Assembly (NCBI GenBank): GCA_902563435.1
Contig: CACEXE010000001.1
Location: 62,001-126,000 of the forward strand
DNA length: 64,000 bases
Reading direction: 5' to 3'
Source: an uncultured Pelagibacteraceae bacterium
GTDB lineage: Bacteria; Pseudomonadota; Alphaproteobacteria; Pelagibacterales; Pelagibacteraceae
The number at the start of each line of letters is the position of its first letter. Position 1 is the first letter of the stretch. The notes below the pieces were generated by a model that was not told the DNA's origin, ran no database searches, and saw only the letters and a program-made list of their open reading frames with translations. The position numbers and the translations under genes were made by a program. Positions 26,128-34,635 of this stretch are shown here, piece by piece.

Positions 26128-27056
26128 ACTTTTACCTCTCCATCAAATGGATCATATGTATCTATTTCATGTGGTAAGATAGATCTTATTGCTATTTCCT
26201 CAGAGCCCATAGCAACTAAATCATCTGACTCGTATAAGACTAATGGTTTTGCTGCCATTGTATCTTTAGCCATTCCCAAAGAATCTTTCGTTGCAACAAA
26301 ATATGTAAACACTCCATCTAAACCTGACAAACTATCCTTCATGCCTTCTTCTAATGTTGCTCCATTTCTCATTTTCTCTGCTAAATAAACAGCTATCAGC
26401 TCAGAGTCACATTCAGACATAAATCTCATGCCTTTGTTCTCTAACACTCTTCTATTATTCCAGTAATTAGTTAATTGACCATTATGCACAACTGAAACAT
26501 CGCTAAAAGGATATCCCCAAAAAGGGTGAGCAGATTTGATATCTACACCTGACTCAGTTGCCATTCTAGCATGACCTATAGCATGAGTTCCTGTTACTTT
26601 TCCAAGATCATACCTATCTAAAACTACTTTTGCATCTCCTAAATCTTTAATTAATTCTAGTGATTTACCAATTGATAAAATTTCTACACTTTCAATACTC
26701 TCAATTTTCTTTGAAAAATCCATTAAATCGTCGTCATATTTCATTTCATATCTGTAGGAATATGGAGTTAGTTTTTCTTCCTTCAACACTTTTGCACCAA
26801 GATTTTTTAACATATCGTCTACAAGTTCTTTCCTCTTATCATAAACACTTTCATCTTCATTTATGGAGGAACTACCTTCACCAACATTTTCTCCAACCTT
26901 GAATCTCATTATGAAGTTTTCACCATCATTATCTGCATATAGAGCATAACCTGTTGAGTCAGGACCTCTATGCTTTAAAGCCTGAAGCATTGCTTGTAAT
27001 TCATTTCCTACATTAGAGGATTTTCCTCTATGTATAAGACCAGCTATTCCGCACAT
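26115..27056 (-). CDS. Class II glutamine amidotransferase-like protein, second module
   Basis: A 313-residue Ntn amidotransferase domain (GlxB/MgsA family) with Cys2 (MCGIAGLIHRG), KHRGPDSTGYALYADN, GTHAIGHARMATES and VVHNGQLTNYWNNRRVL. It has a longer insert than the paralogue at 20606-21484, around residues 45-110. The gene has a good ribosome binding site (AAGGAG) and starts 23 bases after the GS-like gene. It would hydrolyse a gamma-glutamyl amide made by that ligase and feed the freed amine to the FMN subunit. The amine is unknown. Confidence 0.78.
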   Translation of the reverse strand: MCGIAGLIHRGKSSNVGNELQAMLQALKHRGPDSTGYALYADNDGENFIMRFKVGENVGEGSSSINEDESVYDKRKELVDDMLKNLGAKVLKEEKLTPYSYRYEMKYDDDLMDFSKKIESIESVEILSIGKSLELIKDLGDAKVVLDRYDLGKVTGTHAIGHARMATESGVDIKSAHPFWGYPFSDVSVVHNGQLTNYWNNRRVLENKGMRFMSECDSELIAVYLAEKMRNGATLEEGMKDSLSGLDGVFTYFVATKDSLGMAKDTMAAKPLVLYESDDLVAMGSEEIAIRSILPHEIDTYDPFDGEVKVWQI

Positions 27057-27078
27057 ATTTCTCCTTAACTAAATTTGT

Positions 27079-28548
27079 TTATGGCAGGCAATCCAAATAG
27101 GTATCTAGATCCCATTGAGTTGTTGCACCTAAAAATCTTTCCCATTCATCATTTTTATACCAATGAAATATTTTATACATTTCATCCGGCATAGCAGATT
27201 GAATAACTTTATCTTCTGCTAAACGATCTAAAGCCTCACCAAGACTTAAAGGTAATTTTTTAACATTTTTTCCAGCTTTTTGAGCTTCATAAATATTTCT
27301 AGACTCAGGTTTTCCAGGGTCGATATTATTCGTTATTCCATCATCAAAAGCTTTTAATAAACTCGCTCCCATTAAATATGGATTATGCATAGAATCTACG
27401 GATCTATATTCAAATCTACCTGGTGCGGAAACTCTTAATCCACAAGTTCGATTTTGGTATCCCCAATCAGCATAAACAGGTGCCCAAAAACCCTGATCCC
27501 ACAATCTTCTATATGAATTAACTGTTGACGAACCAATAGCTGTTAAAGCAGGTAAGTGTTTCATTACTCCACCGATTGATTTCAAACCAATTTTTCCTGG
27601 CAACTGGACATCTTTTGTATCTGGCATAAAAGTATTAGTACCGCCTTCTACATAACTGAAAACTTCATCCATCCCTGGCAGAGACTTATGACCTAATTTA
27701 TTTATTTTATCTTTCCCACCTGTCCATAGAGACATATTAGTATGACAACCACTAGCAGAAACTCCCATAAAAGGTTTTGTCATAAAACATGCAATCAAAT
27801 TAAATTCTCTTGCAACCTGAGCACAAATTTGTCTGTAAGTAGATAATCTATCTGCATTTCTTAAAACATCATCATACATCCAGTTTAATTCTAATTGTCC
27901 AGGAGCATCTTCATGATCGCCTTGAATCATATCAAAGCCCATAGCTCTTGCGTATTCCATTACTTTCATAAATACTGGTCTTAAAGACTCGAATTGATCT
28001 ATGTGATAACAATATGGTTTAGAAAAACCTTTTCCTGTTGGAGTACCATCATCATTTCTAGTTAACCACATCATTTCTGGCTCAGTTCCAACTCTAAGTT
28101 GATAACCATGTTTTTTCTTAAATTCTTTAGCAATAATTCTTAAATTACCTCTACAATCAGATGTTAAGTGACCGCCTGGATTTTCTCTTTCCTCTCTATT
28201 TCTAAAACAAGTTACAAAAACTCTTGCAACTTTTTTATCCCAAGGTAATTGGCAAAACGTTTCTGGATCAGGTATTCCAACCAATTCTTTAGCTTCAGGA
28301 CCATATCCTATGTAGTTATTGTGACGATCTAAGAATAAATTAGCTGTTGCACCGTAAACTAATTGAAAACCTTTTTCACATGTTCTTTCCCAATGATCAG
28401 CAGGAATTCCTTTACCAACAACTCTTCCTGTTACTGATATGAATTGAAAAAAAATATAATCAATTTTTAGTTCGTTAATTTTAGCTCTAACTTGTTTAAC
28501 TAATTTTGCTCTACCTGGTTGATTAACATGTTTCTCTAGATCAGTCAT
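27079..28548 (-). CDS. Glutamine synthetase family ligase, second module (amine substrate unknown)
   Basis: A 489-residue member of the glutamine synthetase superfamily, clearly different from the 441-residue GmaS-like protein. Blocks include VGTEPEMMWLTRNDDGTP, GDHEDAPGQLELNWM, VSASGCHTNMSLW, STVNSYRRLW and GRFEYRSVDSMHNPYL. The region of the ammonium-binding Asp50 reads GFQLVYGATANLFLD, again without the FDGSS motif, so it may join glutamate to another amine. A strong ribosome binding site (AAGGGGGAATATG) precedes it. Neighbours are an FAD amine oxidase-like gene and tdm upstream and the split synthase downstream. A dimethylamine-related role is a hypothesis only. Confidence 0.78.
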   Translation of the reverse strand: MTDLEKHVNQPGRAKLVKQVRAKINELKIDYIFFQFISVTGRVVGKGIPADHWERTCEKGFQLVYGATANLFLDRHNNYIGYGPEAKELVGIPDPETFCQLPWDKKVARVFVTCFRNREERENPGGHLTSDCRGNLRIIAKEFKKKHGYQLRVGTEPEMMWLTRNDDGTPTGKGFSKPYCYHIDQFESLRPVFMKVMEYARAMGFDMIQGDHEDAPGQLELNWMYDDVLRNADRLSTYRQICAQVAREFNLIACFMTKPFMGVSASGCHTNMSLWTGGKDKINKLGHKSLPGMDEVFSYVEGGTNTFMPDTKDVQLPGKIGLKSIGGVMKHLPALTAIGSSTVNSYRRLWDQGFWAPVYADWGYQNRTCGLRVSAPGRFEYRSVDSMHNPYLMGASLLKAFDDGITNNIDPGKPESRNIYEAQKAGKNVKKLPLSLGEALDRLAEDKVIQSAMPDEMYKIFHWYKNDEWERFLGATTQWDLDTYLDCLP

Positions 28549-28615
28549 ATTCCCCCTTAAGAATTTTTAGACCAAAAAGTTAACTGAAAAAAAAACATCT
28601 GTCTACTTAGATAAA

Positions 28616-29941
28616 TTAGCTCCAAGGAAACGGACTATTAGATGTTGGGTGTAATTCACCTTTCTCGTAACGGTTGAATCTAAATGGTTTTAGTAATTCA
28701 CTCTCTGTGCCAAGAATTTCTTTTGCTACTAGCTCTCCAACTCCAATCATTTTATAGCCATGGTTAGAGTCTGCTATCATGTAAACGTTTTCTAAAAATC
28801 TATCGAAGATTGGAAAAGAATCTGGCGTCATACACCCAAGTCCGCCTGATGGTCCTTTTCTATATAAATCTGATTTTCCTTCAAATCTTTTTTGACAATG
28901 AGCCAAAGCTGAACACCACATATCATTAAAAGCTTCTGTAGTTTGATATTCAGGGGACTCTATTCCATACGGATCAACGTTTACTTGATCAAAATGTTTA
29001 TCAACAATGTAAGGTGAAGTTCCACCTTGAACACCAAGTCCTTCAATATCAGGTTTGTAATATATTCCCCAAATTTTATCTGTAATTAATTTTTTAGTTT
29101 TGTCTGAATATAAAGGAGCTGTTGAGTCTACATGGATTACTGGTGGCTGTTCACCATTGTCCATTTTTAAAAAGTCTGGTTCTACACCAAGGACACCCTC
29201 TTGAAGCATCCAATATTTCCACATGTCCGTTTCGTGAATTCTGCCATCTTTACCTTTAATATTTGCAGTTTTAGGAAGTTCTAACATATTCCAAAAATCT
29301 CTTGCCCAAGGACCTGCTCCAATGACAACTTGTTCACATTCTATTGTGCCTTTGTCTGTTTCAACTCCTGTAACAGCTTTGCTGTTACTTCCTCTTTTGA
29401 AACCAGTGACTTTAACACCTTTCATTACTTCAACACCATTTGAAGTAGATTTATTTTCAAGTGCTTTAATTGAATCTTTATTAAAAGCGTATCCACCTTT
29501 TTTTTCATGAAGAACAGAAGTTATACTTTGTGCTTGCCAATCACCAAACATACCTTTCATATATTTCATACAATCTTTTTCACCTTCTATAAATTCAGAT
29601 TCGTAACCAATTGCTTTTTGCTGTTCGTAAATAGTTGCAACATCTGCATGCATTACTTCTGGTGAAATCTGTAAATAACCAACTGCATTATATTTAAATG
29701 CTTTAGGATCACTCTCCCAAACTGAAACTGAATGAGCCATTAATTCTCTCATTGCAGGCTGAAAATAATTATTTCTTACAACACCACACGCAATACCACT
29801 TGCGCCAGCTGCGGTATCTTTTTTTTCTAATACGACAATATCACCTGGATTTTTGTAAGTTTCGGAAAGTTTCCAAGCAGTACTTAGACCGTGAATTCCC
29901 CCTCCAACGATTACTACTTTTGCTTTTGTCGGTAATGACAT
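28616..29941 (-). CDS. FAD-dependent amine oxidoreductase (DAO/sarcosine-oxidase-beta-like)
   Basis: A protein of about 441 residues with an N-terminal FAD motif (VVIVGGGIHGLSTAWKLSE) and the DAO-fold block GASGIACGVVRNNYFQP. A later ACDxGHG-like element appears as ADSNHGYKMIGVGELVAKEIL, with GAGPWARDF in between. The family oxidises secondary or tertiary amino acids such as sarcosine and dimethylglycine. It lies between the GS-like gene and the tdm unit, so its substrate may be an N-methylated product of that pathway. The ATG at 29941 is chosen; a TTG one codon earlier is possible. Some 96 bases separate it from the winged-helix gene upstream. Confidence 0.8.
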   Translation of the reverse strand: MSLPTKAKVVIVGGGIHGLSTAWKLSETYKNPGDIVVLEKKDTAAGASGIACGVVRNNYFQPAMRELMAHSVSVWESDPKAFKYNAVGYLQISPEVMHADVATIYEQQKAIGYESEFIEGEKDCMKYMKGMFGDWQAQSITSVLHEKKGGYAFNKDSIKALENKSTSNGVEVMKGVKVTGFKRGSNSKAVTGVETDKGTIECEQVVIGAGPWARDFWNMLELPKTANIKGKDGRIHETDMWKYWMLQEGVLGVEPDFLKMDNGEQPPVIHVDSTAPLYSDKTKKLITDKIWGIYYKPDIEGLGVQGGTSPYIVDKHFDQVNVDPYGIESPEYQTTEAFNDMWCSALAHCQKRFEGKSDLYRKGPSGGLGCMTPDSFPIFDRFLENVYMIADSNHGYKMIGVGELVAKEILGTESELLKPFRFNRYEKGELHPTSNSPFPWS

Positions 29942-30038
29942 CAATAAACACTATTTTTTGAAAAGGGTTAAATATATAATTTTTTTTATATATAAAATTT
30001 AGAAATAAAAACTTATAGAACTTAGGATTTGATTATTG

Positions 30039-30389
30039 TTAAAAGCTCAAATTTTTAAGAGTAGATAAATAATCGTTAAATTCCTCAATAAACGAAGTAC
30101 TTGGTTTTATATGTTTTTTTCTTTGATCTTGAGCAGTTTTTTCTAAATAAAAAAAACCTTTTTCACATGCCTCATTAATTATTAATGCAGATTTTGGTCT
30201 AGAGGTTTTAAATAGTTTAGTTTTTAGCTCCTCTACTGATAAATTTTGTTTTTGCTTAAATGCTGACATAACTAGAAGCATCATATGATAATGAGAAGGC
30301 GATTTTCTAAAAAAATAGTTACTTGATGTGTGTGAAAGTTTCATTTGATCTTCCCAAAACTCTAACAAATCCTTAGTTGATTTAGCCAT
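30039..30389 (-). CDS. Small winged-helix (MarR-like) protein linked to tdm
   Basis: A 116-residue protein not assigned by name. Its layout fits a MarR-type winged helix: a first helix (LLEFWEDQMKL), a recognition region (SVEELKTKLFKTSRPKSALIINEA), a wing (GFFYLEKTAQDQRKKHIKPS) and a closing helix (SFIEEFNDYLSTL). The DQRKKHIKPS element mirrors the DRRxxxxxLT wing of MarR proteins. Its start codon overlaps the tdm stop by one base, so it is cotranscribed with tdm and could be a regulator of TMAO use. This is a motif-based guess. Confidence 0.5.
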   Translation of the reverse strand: MAKSTKDLLEFWEDQMKLSHTSSNYFFRKSPSHYHMMLLVMSAFKQKQNLSVEELKTKLFKTSRPKSALIINEACEKGFFYLEKTAQDQRKKHIKPSTSFIEEFNDYLSTLKNLSF

Positions 30390-32728
30390 TAAGATCTTAC
30401 TTTAGTTTTCTTTGGATCGTAATGAGGAAATCCGACAATTTTTGCAGGTATTCTTTTTTGATGTCCATCTATTTTTCCAATTTCAACATCGTTACCTAAT
30501 TCTGAGTGACCTACATCTATTCTGCATAATGCAATATTTTTATTTAATGTAGGAGAAATACATCCACTAGTTATAATTCCAACCTGAGATCTTCCAATAT
30601 GAACACAATCTCCATGATTTGCAATTTCTTTACCTATTAACTCTAACCCTACTAGTTTTTTTTGAGGATTTTCTTTTCTCTTAATTAAATTTTCTCTTCC
30701 AATAAAATCCTCTGTTTTAGATTTTAGAGGAACTGAAAACCCAATTCCTGCTTCGAACGGATCTTGTTGTCCGTCAAATTCATTACCAAATAAAATTAAA
30801 CCAGCTTCAATTCTTAAAAGATCTAAAGCAGCAAAACCAGCTGGTATCAAACCTTCATCTTTTCCTGCCTCCATTACCTTATCCCAAACTGTAGTAGCAT
30901 TACTTGGATGACACCAAATTTCAAAACCAAGTTCACCAGTGTAACCTGTTCTTGAAACAATTAATGGTATTCCGTTTAACTCTTCCAATCGACAAATTGA
31001 AAATCTAAACCATTCCAATTCAGATATAGAGGGTTGGGTAGGGGGAGTAAAAATTATTTTTTCTAAAATTTTTCTACTCTTAGGACCTTGTAAAGATAAA
31101 TTATTTATTTGGTCAGTAGAATTTTTGATATGAACTTTGTAATTTTTTTTCTTAGCTTGTTCTTTAAGCCACTCACCTCCATATTCATCACCACAAATCC
31201 ATCTAAAACCATGATCACTAAGTTTTAATAACGTTCCATCATCAAACATAGTTCCATTTTCATAACACATTGCTGAATAAACAATTTGACCAACTGAAAG
31301 TTTTTTTACATTTCGAGTTAATGTATAATTCATTAATTCTTCAGCATCTGGACCAAGAATTTCAAATTTCCTTAATGAAGATAAGTCAATTAGGACAGCG
31401 TCTTCTCTACATGCATTGTATTCATTAATTACACCATGTTTTGTATAATCGTTTGGTAACCAAAAACCTCTAGCATCGACAAAGTTTCTAGTTAATTTTG
31501 ATGTTCTTTCATAGAAACCAGTATTTCTTGTAAGTTTATTTTCTGAGTCTGTTTTCACTCTAAAACCATATGATTTAGTAAATTCTTTGCTTTTTTCATA
31601 AGTTCTAACAAAAATATCAGTAGGGTTCCATCCATTACAGCTATCAATATCACTAGGGCATGCAGTAGTTCCACATGTTAAATCTTTTAAAGCTTTAAAA
31701 ATAACGTAATCACCAGGTCTCGCGTAAGACTCATCAGATGTAACAGAATTTTGACCGCCTGAGGATGTATTGAAGAAAAGATTAATTGCATGCCAACCTT
31801 TTTTTTCTTCTACACCATATTTTTTCATTGAGTAATTTAAATTGTCAGAACAATTTGCATGACCAAAATATCCTGAATCTTCGTAGTACTTTGAGGTACA
31901 AGCTAAATTAAATGTATCATGAATACCCACTGTATCTCTTATAACTTCTACCAATGGCTCATGATCAGTATCATAGAATTTTGAGAACAAACCAGGACCA
32001 GGGAAAGTATGTCCCATAAAGGTTCTTGTCGTTTGCCAATCAAGACCTCTTTCTATACCTTTTTCTAGTTTAGCAGTGTCGTATGCAACAAAATCTGAGC
32101 ATTGTCTTCCCGTTGGTGTAATTATTTGAATATAGTCTCCAGCTTTAACTTGATATCCTGTTGCAGTTTTTCTATCTATATTAACTTCATAGTCAGGATC
32201 GTAAATTGGATCAGGAATTATTGAAAATTCTTTTTCAGAATTTTTAATTTTAGCTCTTTTAACTAATACAGTTAGATCTGAAGGTGGATTTTGATCATGA
32301 ACAAGCATGTCGTTTCCCGGAGCAGCAAAGATGCAATAACAGTTATCCTTCGAAGTAAGAATTATTTCTTCCCCTGCAGAAGTGTTTTTATCAAAAATTA
32401 CTGACGAAGTGGCTTTATCAATTTGTAAATTTCTTTTTTTTAATTGCAGCAAAGCTTGCATAGAACTCTCTTCTTTTTTAAAAAGTATTTTTTTTATTTC
32501 TGAGGAATTTTTATTTTCTTTTAAATTTAAAATTCCCAATTCTGATTTTCCATGTTTATCGAAAATGTTTATTTCGCAAATTTGATTACCCTCATTATTT
32601 ACAATTTTAATTTCATCTTCAGGAAATATTTGAATACCAGTAATTCCACCTGCGTTGACCACATATCTTTCAACTCCAGGTGGTAATACGTTTAAACCAG
32701 GTTCTTTAATACTTAAACTTGTTTGCAT
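30389..32728 (-). CDS. tdm: Trimethylamine N-oxide demethylase (DUF1989 domain plus GcvT/THF-binding domain)
   Basis: A 779-residue two-domain protein. The N-terminal part (about 1-400) is a DUF1989 (urea carboxylase-associated) region with conserved Cys293 (GHANCSDNL), Cys352 and Cys357 (CGTTACPSD), and Cys364 before NGWNPTD, likely metal ligands. The C-terminal part (about 405-775) is an aminomethyltransferase fold with LRKFEILGPDAEELMNY, SRTGYTGELGFEIW and GLIPAGFAALDLLRIEAG. This domain pair and length match Tdm, which converts TMAO to dimethylamine and formaldehyde and passes the carbon to tetrahydrofolate. It is divergent from the osmolyte-binding-protein gene and close to Tmm. DMSP demethylase is excluded by the N-terminal domain. 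Confidence 0.88.
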   Translation of the reverse strand: MQTSLSIKEPGLNVLPPGVERYVVNAGGITGIQIFPEDEIKIVNNEGNQICEINIFDKHGKSELGILNLKENKNSSEIKKILFKKEESSMQALLQLKKRNLQIDKATSSVIFDKNTSAGEEIILTSKDNCYCIFAAPGNDMLVHDQNPPSDLTVLVKRAKIKNSEKEFSIIPDPIYDPDYEVNIDRKTATGYQVKAGDYIQIITPTGRQCSDFVAYDTAKLEKGIERGLDWQTTRTFMGHTFPGPGLFSKFYDTDHEPLVEVIRDTVGIHDTFNLACTSKYYEDSGYFGHANCSDNLNYSMKKYGVEEKKGWHAINLFFNTSSGGQNSVTSDESYARPGDYVIFKALKDLTCGTTACPSDIDSCNGWNPTDIFVRTYEKSKEFTKSYGFRVKTDSENKLTRNTGFYERTSKLTRNFVDARGFWLPNDYTKHGVINEYNACREDAVLIDLSSLRKFEILGPDAEELMNYTLTRNVKKLSVGQIVYSAMCYENGTMFDDGTLLKLSDHGFRWICGDEYGGEWLKEQAKKKNYKVHIKNSTDQINNLSLQGPKSRKILEKIIFTPPTQPSISELEWFRFSICRLEELNGIPLIVSRTGYTGELGFEIWCHPSNATTVWDKVMEAGKDEGLIPAGFAALDLLRIEAGLILFGNEFDGQQDPFEAGIGFSVPLKSKTEDFIGRENLIKRKENPQKKLVGLELIGKEIANHGDCVHIGRSQVGIITSGCISPTLNKNIALCRIDVGHSELGNDVEIGKIDGHQKRIPAKIVGFPHYDPKKTKVRS

Positions 32729-32813
32729 TTTTAAAAAATATTTAAAAATTATACAAAAGTATAAACAAATTTATATATAAATTTTATATATACATTTGTA
32801 TCTATTTTGCTAG

Positions 32814-32842
32814 TTGACTGTAACTTTAATAGAGGGGATACT
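32814..32842 (+). promoter_or_regulatory. Candidate sigma-70 promoter of the osmolyte binding-protein gene
   Basis: In the 145-base gap between divergent tdm and the binding-protein gene, TTGACT (32814-32819) and GATACT (32837-32842) are 17 bases apart. They match the consensus hexamers at five and four of six positions. The expected transcript would start near 32849, giving a leader of about 25 bases that contains the ribosome binding site AAGGAAAGGG. The left half of the gap is nearly pure A/T and should hold the tdm promoter. No tests are available from sequence alone. Confidence 0.45.
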
Positions 32843-32873
32843 TTAACCACTTAATATTAAGGAAAGGGAAATA

Positions 32874-33827
32874 ATGAAAAAAATAATATCTCTATTATCA
32901 GCTATGGTGATATCTCTTGTAAGTTTTGCAGGGATTTCAAACGCAGCAGATAGTAAAAAACCAATTGTTATCCCAACTCATAACTGGTCAAGCCAAATTG
33001 TAATGGCTTACGTAATTGGCGGAATTTTTGAAAGTATGGGGAACAATGTAAAATATGTAAATGCTGACTCTCAGGCAGTATATGAGTCGATTAGAATTGG
33101 TGATGTAACAATATCTCATGAAGTATGGGAATCTGCATTCGGAAAATCATTCACAACTGCTTTAGATAAAGGTGGTTTATTAGATATGGGTGATCATGAA
33201 GCTAGAACTCTTGAGGATATGGGATATCCAAACTGGGTTGTAGAAAAAGGCTTATGCCCAGGTCTACCAGACTGGACTGCATTAAAAAACCCTGATTGTG
33301 CGAAAAATTTTACAACACCTGATTCACCAGATGGAAAAGGTAGAATGTTAGAAGGACCACAAACATGGCATGGAGATTTAATACCTCAAAGAGTTGATGC
33401 TCTAGGATTAGGAGATCTATGGTGGGTTAAATTTGCTGGAAGTGCAGATGCACTTTGGGCAGAGTTGGCTGCTGCTAAAAAAGAAGGAAGAGGAACTATC
33501 ATATTTAACTGGACACCAAACTTTACAGATGGTGCTGGTTTTACATTTATCGACTTCCCTCCATACACAGCTGGTTGTAGACCAGAAGATGGTGGAGATG
33601 GAAAATGTGGTTCTCCGGATGGTTATTTGAAAAAAGCAGCACATGAAGATTTTCCAAAAACTCATCCAGCAGCTGCAAAGACGTTTAAAAAAATGTCATT
33701 CTCTACAAGTCAAATTGGAGCAATGGCAGCTTTAGTTGATGTCGACAAAATGACTCATGAAGATGCAGCAAAAAAATGGTTAGCTGACAATAAGAGTGTG
33801 TGGGAAGAATTTACACACGATCATTAA
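32874..33827 (+). CDS. proX: Glycine betaine/TMAO-type ABC transporter substrate-binding protein
   Basis: A 317-residue periplasmic binding protein of the ProX/OpuAC/TmoX type with a signal peptide cleaved near residue 24 (GISNA). Aromatic residues expected for quaternary-amine binding appear in PTHNWSSQIVMAYV, SHEVWESAFG, GPQTWHGDLIP and NWTPNF. The divergent tdm gene and the nearby tmm gene argue for TMAO or related osmolytes. SAR11 homologues are known as glycine betaine carriers of broad range, so several substrates are likely. It has its own promoter candidate and a terminator, as expected for an abundant binding protein. Confidence 0.88.
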   Translation: MKKIISLLSAMVISLVSFAGISNAADSKKPIVIPTHNWSSQIVMAYVIGGIFESMGNNVKYVNADSQAVYESIRIGDVTISHEVWESAFGKSFTTALDKGGLLDMGDHEARTLEDMGYPNWVVEKGLCPGLPDWTALKNPDCAKNFTTPDSPDGKGRMLEGPQTWHGDLIPQRVDALGLGDLWWVKFAGSADALWAELAAAKKEGRGTIIFNWTPNFTDGAGFTFIDFPPYTAGCRPEDGGDGKCGSPDGYLKKAAHEDFPKTHPAAAKTFKKMSFSTSQIGAMAALVDVDKMTHEDAAKKWLADNKSVWEEFTHDH

Positions 33828-33848
33828 GGTTAATTTAATAAATTTAAG

Positions 33849-33882
33849 ATCTCTCCCAATTTTATTGGGGGAGATTTTTTTT
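33849..33882 (+). terminator. Rho-independent terminator after the binding-protein gene
   Basis: An 11-base stem (ATCTCTCCCAA with TTGGGGGAGAT, one T-G pair) and a five-base loop are followed directly by eight T residues. It lies 22 bases after the stop codon of the binding-protein gene. It separates the binding protein from the small genes and from proV/proW, allowing higher expression of the former. Confidence 0.9.
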
Positions 33883-33899
33883 ATCACCTCAAATAATTA

Positions 33900-34361
33900 A
33901 TGGTAAAAGTATTTTATTTAATATTATTAAACTTTATTATTTTCAATTTTGCTTATGCAAAAGACATAAGTATTGGTGAAAATTTAAATTTAGAGTTTAC
34001 ATGTGAGTTAGAAAAAAAAATTGTTAAGAATTCGGAATATAATTATAAAACTTTCCAAGCAAAAGACTTAAACATTAAAAATTTAGATTCATTTCAGATT
34101 TATTCAAATAAACCAAGCACATTAATGGTAAATGGATTATCAAAATTTTTTTCTCAAAATTCAAATTTTGATGTTAAAATAGTAAATAAAGACGTAGTTT
34201 TATTTAAAGCCTTTAATAATGAAAAAACTTATTCAGAATCTGCAATAATTACAAGAAAATCAGGCGAATTAATTCATGAAATTACCAAAAATATAAATAC
34301 CGAAAATTCAGAAAAAGATATTTCAATTTATATCTGTAAGAATAAATCAAAAAATGCCTAA
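33900..34361 (+). CDS. Secreted small protein of unknown function
   Basis: A 153-residue protein with a signal peptide (about residues 1-20, ending FAYA) and a mature part rich in Lys, Asn and Ser. The segment LNLEFTCELEKKIVKN and the closing ISIYICKN contain two cysteines that could form a disulphide. No family was recognised. It lies between the terminator of the binding-protein gene and a MORN-repeat gene, on the same strand as the transporter, and may be periplasmic or outer-membrane associated. Confidence 0.6.
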   Translation: MVKVFYLILLNFIIFNFAYAKDISIGENLNLEFTCELEKKIVKNSEYNYKTFQAKDLNIKNLDSFQIYSNKPSTLMVNGLSKFFSQNSNFDVKIVNKDVVLFKAFNNEKTYSESAIITRKSGELIHEITKNINTENSEKDISIYICKNKSKNA

Positions 34362-34395
34362 TTTTTTTTTAAGAAATTTTGTGTAATATATTTCC

Positions 34396-34635
34396 ATGAA
34401 AAAGCTTATATTTTTTATACTTTTTTCGTCATTAATTACTTCTATAGCATTAGCAAGAAGCACAGGATGTAAAGAGGGAAATTGTGAAAATGGTTATGGT
34501 AAGTGGGTTTACACAGATAAAACAACTTACGAAGGTGAATGGGCCAATGGTTTTATGAACGGTAAAGGCACTTTTACTTGGTCAGATGGAAAACAAAAAA
34601 CAGGTATTTGGAAAAATGGAAGTTTCCAAGAATAG
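34396..34635 (+). CDS. Secreted MORN-repeat protein
   Basis: A 79-residue protein with a signal peptide (MKKLIFFILFSS..., cleavage near residue 20 after ALA) followed by about two MORN repeats: CENGYGKWVYTDKT and YEGEWANGFMNGKGTFTWSDG. MORN motifs form beta-hairpin strips that mediate contacts with membranes or proteins. The C-terminus overlaps the next gene by 20 bases. Its place between proX and proV is curious and no transport function is known for this family. Confidence 0.7.
   Translation: MKKLIFFILFSSLITSIALARSTGCKEGNCENGYGKWVYTDKTTYEGEWANGFMNGKGTFTWSDGKQKTGIWKNGSFQE

Noticed and set aside
29942..30038. A terminator between the winged-helix gene and the FAD oxidase
   Set aside because: The only inverted repeat (TATATAA around a T-run) is pure A/T and weak, so it was not listed as a feature.
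30389..32728. Reading the tdm gene as DMSP demethylase (dmdA) or a plain glycine-cleavage T protein
   Set aside because: DmdA and GcvT are about 370 residues; this protein has an additional 400-residue DUF1989 domain with conserved cysteines, the arrangement of TMAO demethylase, and it sits beside tmm.
32729..32873. A riboswitch in the leader of the osmolyte binding-protein gene
   Set aside because: The gap is AT-rich with short A/T palindromes only. The expected leader after the candidate promoter is about 25 bases, too short for a glycine or SAM riboswitch.
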